From JAQIBY01 sp034721855 (lineage in GTDB: Bacteria > Bacteroidota > Bacteroidia > Bacteroidales > ML635J-15): a stretch of DNA of 9,196 nucleotides. The stretch is from NCBI GenBank assembly GCA_034721855.1, contig JAYENB010000270.1, positions 1 through 9,196 of the forward strand. The letters run 5' to 3'. Below, one piece after another: positions 1 to 5,279 of the stretch. Position numbers and translations under genes: made by a program. How positions within the stretch are numbered: position 1 is the first letter of the stretch; every line of letters begins with the position of its first letter. The notes beneath the pieces are model-generated. The model saw nothing but the letters and a program-made list of their open reading frames with translations. It ran no database searches and had not been told where the DNA came from.

Positions 1-2
1 AA

Positions 3-50
3 TATGTGCTGGTTAAAGCTGCTGAAGCGGTGATCAATAAAATAAGATAG
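3..50 (+). CDS. 3' end of an unidentified protein-coding gene (partial)
   Basis: The frame starting at base 3 is open from the window edge and gives a 15-residue tail, YVLVKAAEAVINKIR, ending in TAG at 48-50. The tail looks like an amphipathic helix with a basic end, which is normal for a soluble protein terminus. The other two plus frames stop earlier (TAA at 14-16 and TGA at 31-33). A good intrinsic terminator follows about 110 bases downstream on the same strand, which supports a plus-strand gene ending here. The fragment is too short to assign a family. Confidence 0.5.
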   Translation, partial: YVLVKAAEAVINKIR

Positions 51-82
51 TAATTCTGTTTTGAATCTTTGGTATAACAGAT

Positions 83-149
83 ATATTCCGGCAGGAATCA
101 ACAGGTCGAATGATGGTGGAATGAAAGTATTAAATACCTGCCGGATATT
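83..149. repeat. Long-loop inverted repeat CCGGCAGG/CCTGCCGG
   Basis: CCGGCAGG (88-95) is exactly complementary to CCTGCCGG (137-144), and the flanking ATATT/ATATT bases extend the pairing with one offset. The 41-base loop is too long for a typical intrinsic terminator. It lies between the stop of the first gene and the stronger terminator at 163. It may be a 3' UTR structure or a small repeat. Confidence 0.4.
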
Positions 150-162
150 TTTATGCCCGATG

Positions 163-195
163 ACAGGGAGATAGCCGTTTCCCTGTTTTGTTCTT
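163..195 (+). terminator. Rho-independent terminator
   Basis: The arms ACAGGGA (163-169) and TCCCTGT (180-186) pair perfectly over 7 bp around a 10-base loop. A T-rich tract (TTTTGTTCTTTTT) follows immediately. This is the classic intrinsic terminator layout on the plus strand and probably ends the transcript of the gene that stops at base 50. Confidence 0.7.
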
Positions 196-212
196 TTTCG
201 TTTTTACTTCAT

Positions 213-255
213 AAAAAAAAGACTCACGTAGCTAAGGCTATGCTTACTTTTTTTT
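213..255. repeat. Inverted repeat with A8/T8 arms; possible bidirectional terminator
   Basis: Nine bases AAAAAAAAG (213-221) are the exact reverse complement of CTTTTTTTT (247-255). Inside the 25-base interval, TAGC and GCTA can form a small inner stem. Such a symmetric structure could end transcription from either side. It also lies just upstream of the truncated cytochrome b remnant, so it may mark a junction between older and newer sequence. Function is inferred from the symmetry only. Confidence 0.35.
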
Positions 256-307
256 ATTTTGAAAAAACAAAAAATTCCTACAACTTAACCATCATCTTAG
301 GCTTGAC

Positions 308-715
308 TTGACACTAGGATGGTTCCAGACAGATGAAATTTATTCGTGGTGGCATCCGCAAAGATTGCTTGGTTATTATGCTACCGGTGGATTAATAATA
401 GGAACATTATATTTTTATATTAAAAGAATCAAAAAAAATGATGAAAAAAGTAAATTTTCACATACTACTGATTGGACTTTTATAATACTATTATTCTTAA
501 CAGCCCTTAGCGGTATTACCATGCATATATTTAGAGTTAATGAGGCGCCGGTTCTATGGACTTATTATGCGTATTTAATTCACCTGATGATAGCTATTCC
601 TATGTTAGTTATAGAAGTGCCGTTTACAAAATGGGCACATCTTGCTTATCGTCCGTTAGCTATATATTTTAATGAACTTAAAATGGCAGCAAAAAAACAA
701 AATAAAAAGAAATAA
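308..715 (+). pseudogene. Truncated HdrE/QmoC-like membrane cytochrome b (C-terminal remnant)
   Basis: The frame encodes the C-terminal membrane portion of a protein resembling HdrE, QmoC and the gamma subunit of nitrate reductase. These are b-type haem membrane anchors that pass electrons between quinones and cytoplasmic iron-sulfur partners. Numbering from the TTG at 308 gives 135 residues, with likely membrane helices near 20-38, 57-75 and 86-103. Histidines sit at 16 (WWHPQR), 52, 73, 92 and 111. H92 and H111 have 18 residues between them, like a haem ligand pair. A basic tail ends the protein. Full-length QmoC relatives carry an N-terminal ferredoxin-type domain and further helices, which are absent here. 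The frame is open back to 263, but its first ATG is at 521, inside a helix, and TTG 308 has only a weak ribosome site. I therefore read it as a truncated remnant, although a small expressed membrane protein cannot be excluded. It is AT-rich compared with queA and purL. Confidence 0.6.
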
Positions 716-739
716 AGTAAAAAATTTGCCCAAATTTAA

Positions 740-952
740 AGGTTAATTAAAAAATTTCTTGAATCAGAAAACAAATTTATTCCGAAAATAGCCAAGAAAA
801 CAGAACTTTTAGAAGAAAATTACTTTTGGCTTTTTATCGTCCATGTGATTGTACTTGCCCAATGGGCGCTTATCATTGTACCGTTTGGGAAATGGACACA
901 CTTTTTGTACCGCGCTTTTGCCATGTATTTCGATGCACTGAAAAAGGGATAA
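740..952 (+). pseudogene. Second HdrE/QmoC-like cytochrome b remnant, start lost
   Basis: The frame ending in TAA at 950-952 is open from 740 (stop at 737-739) but contains no upstream ATG before the conserved part. From about 815 it reads as one membrane helix followed by PFGKWTHFLYRAFAMYF. This aligns with the end of the remnant just upstream (PFTKWAHLAYRPLAIYF), including the same H-X18-H spacing and the KW-x-H-xx-YR motif. It is therefore a second, diverged copy of the same kind of C-terminus. The roughly 23 residues before the homology (740-811) are lysine- and glutamate-rich and may be unrelated sequence joined by a deletion. The piece is too short to bind haem as a complete subunit. 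Homology between the two fragments is seen directly. The family name rests on motif resemblance. Confidence 0.55.
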
Positions 953-1125
953 ATAAGCGTATCAGCAAGTTGATTTTAGTGTTTTCTTATTTGTGCCGGG
1001 GCTTTGATGCCTGCTGTAAGATAGGGAAAGTTTGTATAGGAAGCACAGTAAATTGATATGCATCGGGACATGCTCGTTGGCAGATTTTACTGGGGGGTGG
1101 GAAGCCTACTCGCTTGTAGCGCGTT
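953..1125. other. Intergenic stretch with no recognised gene
   Basis: This lies between the second cytochrome b remnant and the end of the minus-strand glycosyltransferase. Short open frames exist but show no recognisable motifs. A weak CTAC/GTAG hairpin lies near 1106-1119, without a T tract in either useful direction, so I do not call a terminator. Confidence 0.4.
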
Positions 1126-1893
1126 TTATAATAAAAACTTATCCTTTAATTCTTGCATCTTATTATTAATATCATTTTGTAAAAACGTTATTTTACTCTT
1201 TGTTATTGTATTATATTTTTTTATTATCAATTCTACTCGGTTAGTAATCAAGTCATGATTATTCATTAGTGTTATTGCAATTTCTTTTTCTTCACTAGCA
1301 AATTCTTTTGTAGCATTCAACATTGTCGTTTTCTTGTATTTTATTGGATGTACTAACTCTTTTAATAAAACGTATTTAATTCGTTTTCCTTTCGCTTGAA
1401 AATATAAGTTAATAAATGTCTCTACGCCAAATCTAATTTCTCTTATATCTTCAAGTATTGGAACAATGTCCTTTTTTAATAATGCCCTTTCACCGGTTAA
1501 TGCCCTAAATGGATTAACCTTATAATCTATCAGAGTCTCAGAAGGTTGCCCTAATACCATATCAGCCTCACTACTAATGATGGGTTGTAATAAAGAGTCA
1601 AAATGCTCTTTTTTAATGTTTGAAACATCTGCATCAAAAAACAATATTATCTCATTAGTAGCTTTTTCAACCCCATGAACCATTGCCCAGCTTTTCCCTC
1701 TATTCTTATCCAATTTTTCATATTTAAACGAGTATTCCTTTGATAATTCCAATAAAATGCTTTCTGTCTTATCAATAGAACCATCGTCCACCACAATAAT
1801 CTCAGAATCAGGCGAATGTTTACATATTGAAATCAATACATCTGTTATTGTTTTTTCCTCATTATATGTACAAATAATAATACTTGATTTCAT
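1126..1893 (-). CDS. Family 2 glycosyltransferase (GT-A fold)
   Basis: The 255-residue protein should transfer a sugar from a nucleotide-sugar donor to an unknown acceptor on the cytoplasmic side. It has the GT2 landmarks in order: an N-terminal beta strand with TYNEE (9-13), VDDGS (35-39) for nucleotide binding, NRGKSWA (64-70), and the metal-binding DAD (87-89) after a hydrophobic strand. TGER (133-136) and RFGVET (154-159) sit where DPM1-like enzymes have their acceptor-side and catalytic motifs. No membrane helix is apparent. The last 50 or so residues are charged and probably helical. The ATG at 1893-1891 sits directly before the conserved first strand, so the start is secure, although no good Shine-Dalgarno is visible. 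The gene is markedly more AT-rich than queA and purL, has no polysaccharide-synthesis neighbours, and borders decayed genes, so acquisition by transfer is plausible. The substrate cannot be predicted. Confidence 0.85.
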   Translation of the reverse strand: MKSSIIICTYNEEKTITDVLISICKHSPDSEIIVVDDGSIDKTESILLELSKEYSFKYEKLDKNRGKSWAMVHGVEKATNEIILFFDADVSNIKKEHFDSLLQPIISSEADMVLGQPSETLIDYKVNPFRALTGERALLKKDIVPILEDIREIRFGVETFINLYFQAKGKRIKYVLLKELVHPIKYKKTTMLNATKEFASEEKEIAITLMNNHDLITNRVELIIKKYNTITKSKITFLQNDINNKMQELKDKFLL

Positions 1894-2109
1894 TTTTTAG
1901 ATTTTTATTAATCGCTATTTATCTTCATCTACCAAAACACATTACAACGTATCTATATAACCCTCTAAGTTCGTGTAAATCTTTACTCATCATCTGTAAA
2001 CAATCGTATTTATTGCTTCAATACATCTTATATTTATCAAAGGTAGTGAATTTATGCGATGTTGTGGGTAAGGGGTGAAAAATATACGCTTTTATTGTTA
2101 TCATACTTC
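1894..2109. other. AT-rich intergenic region between queA and the glycosyltransferase
   Basis: Both flanking genes are on the minus strand, so this holds the 3' flank of queA and any promoter of the glycosyltransferase. I see no perfect TAnnTTTG box on the minus strand and no clear hairpin with a T tract. An open plus-strand frame (1884-2078) has no recognisable content and is probably chance. Confidence 0.35.
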
Positions 2110-3348
2110 TCATGTTCCTTTGTTCCCTTTTGGTATCAGCAACGTACTGTCGCCATAGCTTAAAAACCGGAATCCGTGCTGCAAAGCGTAGTCATACACT
2201 TTTTTCCAGTCATTGCCGATGTAGGCTGCAATGAGTAGCAACAGGGTAGAACCCGGCTGGTGAAAGTTTGTAATCAACCTGTCGGGCAGCAGAAATGGAT
2301 ATCCCGGCGCAATCATCATGCTGGTTTTGCCGTGAATGTGATTGATGTTCAGCCTGTCTGATTCTTCAATCATAAAATCCAATACCCTTTCCAGGCTTAT
2401 TCCGTCTGGCCTGTTGTAAGCTTCCCACTGGCTGATGTGTTGGGGGGCATCCAGTTGTGATTTTCCCTGCATGGCCTTAATCCCGGCCTGAAGCAGGCTT
2501 TCCATCCCACGCAGGCTGGTGGTGCCTACGGCGGTGATGTTCCCCGCATGTTTTTTCAACACCATCAACAAGTCCCGTGATGCATAAAAATATTCCGTGT
2601 GCATGTTGTGATCGCCAATATGTCTGGATTTGACAGGTTGAAATGTTCCCGTCCCCACGTGCAGTGTCAGGGATGCTGTCTCTGTGTTGCTTTGCCTGAG
2701 TGTTTGCAGCATCCTGTCCGAGAAATGCAGGCCTGCTGTGGGTGCTGCCACCGAGCCTGAAACGGTAGAATATACCGTTTGATACCGCTGCCTGTCAACC
2801 GGTTCACTTTCCCTGTTCAGGTATGGTGGAATGGGCGTGAGGCCGCTTTGTTCCATGATGCTGGCAAAAGTGGTACCTGTATCATCCCAGTTGAATTCCA
2901 CGACATGCCCAGTCTTGCCCCGTTCAATCAGCTTTGCCTGAATCTTTATTTCTTTATCATCAACGTTAAAAATGCCGGTAAGTGCACCTGTTTTCCATTT
3001 TTTCAGGTTGCCGATGATGCACTTCCATGTGGTTTCCCCTTTTGATTGCAGTGCTGTGCTGTAATCTTGTTCCCCTGCCGGTGAAATGCAGAATATTTCA
3101 ATCCTGGCCCCTGTGGATTTATGAAAAACAAGCCTGGCATTGAGCACGCGTGAATCATTCCATACCATCAGCCCATCTTCGGGCAGGTAATCTGTCAATT
3201 TGTGAAATTTATTTTGTTCAAGTGTTCCCTTGTTATATATCAGCAGTTTGGATGTGTCCCTAACTTCAAGTGGATATTTTGCAATGAGTGATTCCGGTAA
3301 TGTATATGTATAGTCTGCGATCTTTATTAACTTTGTATCATCTTTCAT
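2110..3348 (-). CDS. queA: S-adenosylmethionine:tRNA ribosyltransferase-isomerase QueA
   Basis: QueA transfers and isomerises the ribosyl group of S-adenosylmethionine onto 7-aminomethyl-7-deazaguanine in tRNA, making epoxyqueuosine at the wobble position of GUN-anticodon tRNAs. It is a cytoplasmic enzyme. The 412-residue product carries the family's conserved blocks along its whole length: KYPLEVRDTSKLL (24-36), NDSRVLNARL (64-73), PPYLNR (174-179), RYQTVYS (188-194), SVAAPTAGLHF (199-209), LHVGTGTFQPV (229-239), GTTSLRGMES (275-284), NFHQPGSTLL (361-370) and YGDSTLL (398-404). It is longer than the roughly 350-residue enzymes of Proteobacteria, and to my knowledge the roughly 400-residue form is usual in Bacteroidota. 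The ATG at 3348-3346 places the conserved N-terminal block at the expected distance. It is divergently transcribed from the Smr gene, with 42 bases between the starts. No other queuosine gene is visible in the window. Confidence 0.96.
   Translation of the reverse strand: MKDDTKLIKIADYTYTLPESLIAKYPLEVRDTSKLLIYNKGTLEQNKFHKLTDYLPEDGLMVWNDSRVLNARLVFHKSTGARIEIFCISPAGEQDYSTALQSKGETTWKCIIGNLKKWKTGALTGIFNVDDKEIKIQAKLIERGKTGHVVEFNWDDTGTTFASIMEQSGLTPIPPYLNRESEPVDRQRYQTVYSTVSGSVAAPTAGLHFSDRMLQTLRQSNTETASLTLHVGTGTFQPVKSRHIGDHNMHTEYFYASRDLLMVLKKHAGNITAVGTTSLRGMESLLQAGIKAMQGKSQLDAPQHISQWEAYNRPDGISLERVLDFMIEESDRLNINHIHGKTSMMIAPGYPFLLPDRLITNFHQPGSTLLLLIAAYIGNDWKKVYDYALQHGFRFLSYGDSTLLIPKGNKGT
3328..3335 (+). 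promoter_or_regulatory. Candidate -7 box for the DUF2027-Smr gene
   Basis: TAACTTTG matches the Bacteroidota -7 consensus TAnnTTTG perfectly and points toward the Smr gene, whose ATG is about 55 bases downstream. It lies inside the first codons of the divergent queA. No good TTTG is seen at the -33 position, so the call is tentative. Confidence 0.3.
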
Positions 3349-3390
3349 GTGACAGGAATTTACTGCAAAATAAAGAAAAATTTATATAAT

Positions 3391-4413
3391 ATGAGCAATA
3401 CAAAACAATACAGACCGGGTGATAAAGTAAGGTTTTTGAATGATGTAGGCGGAGGCGAGGTCAGGCGTGTTCAAAAGGATGGTACTTTGATAGTGGAAAC
3501 TGAAGATGGTTTTGAATATCCGGTAGCAGCCGAAGATCTGGTATTGATAGAAAGAGGAGCTGAGAGCCTGGTTCAGCATACGGTTGATGAAGCACCGCAA
3601 CATACCGAGCCTGAGAAAATGAAAATCAGTGAAGACAGAACCGTGTATAAAGTATTGCTGGCTTTCACAAGGGATGAGGATGCCCGCAACGTCAGTATGT
3701 TTTTAATCAATGATTCACCCTATTATCTGAATTTTGCCCTGTACCAGGCATATGATGAGGCATACAAACTGATTTCACAGGATGTGCTTGAACCGGACAT
3801 CAAACTGGAATTGATGACAATTGACGACAGGGATTTGAATGATATGAAAAAAGTGGCAATGCAGGGGCTGTTTACAGGAAATCAGATGCAGCAGCTCAAA
3901 CCTGCCATCCAGACGGAACTTAAAATCAAACCAACACGTTTGATACAGGATGAGGCATACAGCAACAGCGATTATTTTCACAACAAAGCGCAGGTGCATG
4001 TGATGTACAGCAATGATATTGTTGTGAATGCGGATTTGAATGCTGTTTTTGCCGAAAAAGAAATGCAGGAAACACTGGATGCAGAAAAATCCCGTCGCTC
4101 AAAAAAGCGTCCTGAACCTGTGGTATGGGAAGAGGACCTGCATATCAATGAGTTGGTGGATTCAGTGGTGGGCATGAGTAACCATGAAATTCTGGAATAC
4201 CAGATGAGTTATTTTCATGAAGTGCTTAACGAAGCCATCAAAGAGCGGATAGAGTCGGTTGTGTTTATTCATGGCATCGGTAACGGAACCCTCAAGTCAA
4301 CCTTAAGGAAAAGCTTGGAAAATGATTATAAACTGCGCTATGAGGACGCCTCTTTCAAAGAATATGGCTTTGGAGCTACACGGGTTTTCCCAACCCAACA
4401 GGCGAAATCTTAA
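3391..4413 (+). CDS. DUF2027 domain protein with C-terminal Smr domain
   Basis: Starting at ATG 3391, the protein has 340 residues in three parts. Residues 6-54 form an SH3/KOW-like beta module (YRPGDKVRFL and on) like those in MutS2-type proteins. Residues about 82-225 fit the DUF2027 middle domain. Residues about 247-333 form a Smr domain, with DLH at 249-251 and the HGIGNG loop at 294-299 that marks the nucleic-acid-binding and possible nuclease face. A charged linker rich in K, R and E (222-245) precedes the Smr domain. Smr domains bind or nick DNA or RNA, and some act in ribosome rescue or recombination control. The role of this phylum-typical architecture is not firmly known to me. The frame is open back to 3349, but that GTG abuts queA and would add 14 unconserved residues, so 3391 is preferred. 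The ribosome site is a weak AAAGAAAAA. It converges on menG. Confidence 0.88.
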   Translation: MSNTKQYRPGDKVRFLNDVGGGEVRRVQKDGTLIVETEDGFEYPVAAEDLVLIERGAESLVQHTVDEAPQHTEPEKMKISEDRTVYKVLLAFTRDEDARNVSMFLINDSPYYLNFALYQAYDEAYKLISQDVLEPDIKLELMTIDDRDLNDMKKVAMQGLFTGNQMQQLKPAIQTELKIKPTRLIQDEAYSNSDYFHNKAQVHVMYSNDIVVNADLNAVFAEKEMQETLDAEKSRRSKKRPEPVVWEEDLHINELVDSVVGMSNHEILEYQMSYFHEVLNEAIKERIESVVFIHGIGNGTLKSTLRKSLENDYKLRYEDASFKEYGFGATRVFPTQQAKS

Positions 4414-4564
4414 ACATTTAAGGGCTGTGCTTGTTAATAAATACATAAACAAAGCTTTAAAAAAATATGGACAACAGTTTCTGGCCATTTTGATTTTTCT
4501 GAAAGGAATAAGCCTGCGGATTTCACATGATCTGGTATAAGTCTTTCTCAGCAGGTAACAATCA
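4414..4564. other. Convergent intergenic region between the Smr gene and menG
   Basis: This holds the 3' ends of two converging transcripts. A bulged stem can form from GCTTGTT (about 4429-4435) and AACAAAGC (about 4449-4456), followed by an A-rich tract rather than a clean T run. CAGCAG and CTGCTG near 4551-4581 form another weak inverted repeat that reaches into menG. Neither is a convincing intrinsic terminator, and no gene is seen. Confidence 0.35.
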
Positions 4565-5278
4565 TCAATGCTTTACTGCTGAATAAATGCGGGCAATGCC
4601 GAAAAACAAGGCTACAGATTTGGTGTCATGAAATCCGGTTTGTTTTAATTTGGCATTTACATCGGTATCCCTGGAAAAAGCGAGAATGGATTCAGCCAGG
4701 TACTTGTATGCTGTTTTGTTTCCGGAAATCAACGCTCCAATAGCCGGAATAATATGCTTTAGATAAAAAACATATAAAGGTTTAATGAACCGGTTACGTG
4801 GCATGTCAAATTCCATGATGGTGATGCTTCCTCCTGGTTTCAGAATGCGTTTGATCTCTGAAAGCGAAGTTTCGAGCTTGTCAAAATTCCGTATGCCAAA
4901 CACAAGGTTGGCCAGGTCAAAACTACCGGTGTCAAAAGGTAAATCTTCAGCATACCCGGTGTGCAGTTGTATGTCATCGCTGATGTTCCTTTTTTTGAGT
5001 TTGGCCTGTGCTTTTTCCAGCATAGCCGGAGCGGGATCGATGCCATGCAGGTGTTTTATCCCGGTATTATGCAGCAGGATCAGCATATCGCCGGTGCCGG
5101 TAGCAATGTCGAGCAGGTCATGGGGGTGGTGTTGGACTATGATGCGCCTGAGTTTTCGCCGCCACAGTTTATCAATCCCTAATGACAAAAAATGATTGAG
5201 GAAATCATACCTGAAGGCAATGCGGTTGAATATGTTGTAAACCGAATTACCGGTATGTGTTGGAGGTTTTTCCCTCAT
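4565..5278 (-). CDS. menG: Demethylmenaquinone methyltransferase (UbiE/MenG family)
   Basis: This S-adenosylmethionine-dependent enzyme adds the ring methyl group to demethylmenaquinone, the last step of menaquinone synthesis, at the cytoplasmic face of the membrane. The 237-residue length is usual for the family. The UbiE signature FNRIAFRYDFLNHFLSLGI continues to WR at 39-40 (from 17). The SAM-binding glycine motif LLDIATGTGDM is at 55-65, GIDPAPAML at 79-87, VFGIRNF at 126-132 and LKPGG at 146-150. The YKYLAESI segment near 191-198 is also family-typical. Bacteroidota use menaquinone and generally lack ubiquinone, so menG is preferred over ubiE. Its ATG lies one base after the stop of purL, so it is probably translated by coupling from a purL-menG message. 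No other menaquinone gene is in view. Confidence 0.93.
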   Translation of the reverse strand: MREKPPTHTGNSVYNIFNRIAFRYDFLNHFLSLGIDKLWRRKLRRIIVQHHPHDLLDIATGTGDMLILLHNTGIKHLHGIDPAPAMLEKAQAKLKKRNISDDIQLHTGYAEDLPFDTGSFDLANLVFGIRNFDKLETSLSEIKRILKPGGSITIMEFDMPRNRFIKPLYVFYLKHIIPAIGALISGNKTAYKYLAESILAFSRDTDVNAKLKQTGFHDTKSVALFFGIARIYSAVKH

Positions 5279-5279
5279 G

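Noticed and set aside
88..144. CCGGCAGG/CCTGCCGG as the terminator of the first gene
   Set aside because: The 41-base loop is too long, and the hairpin at 163-186 with a T tract is a much better terminator.
826..1056. Plus-strand open frame of 76 codons with many cysteines
   Set aside because: It overlaps the second cytochrome b remnant in another frame. The remnant frame has clear homology to the upstream copy, and this one shows no motif.
3349..3390. Upstream GTG start for the Smr gene
   Set aside because: It abuts the queA start and adds 14 residues unlike the conserved N-terminus. ATG 3391 directly precedes the SH3-like module.
4322..4540. Plus-strand open frame overlapping the end of the Smr gene
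   Set aside because: It starts inside the Smr domain in a different frame and has no motif or ribosome site.
4785..5195. Plus-strand open frame of 136 codons opposite menG
   Set aside because: It lies wholly antisense to a confidently identified gene and has no recognisable features.
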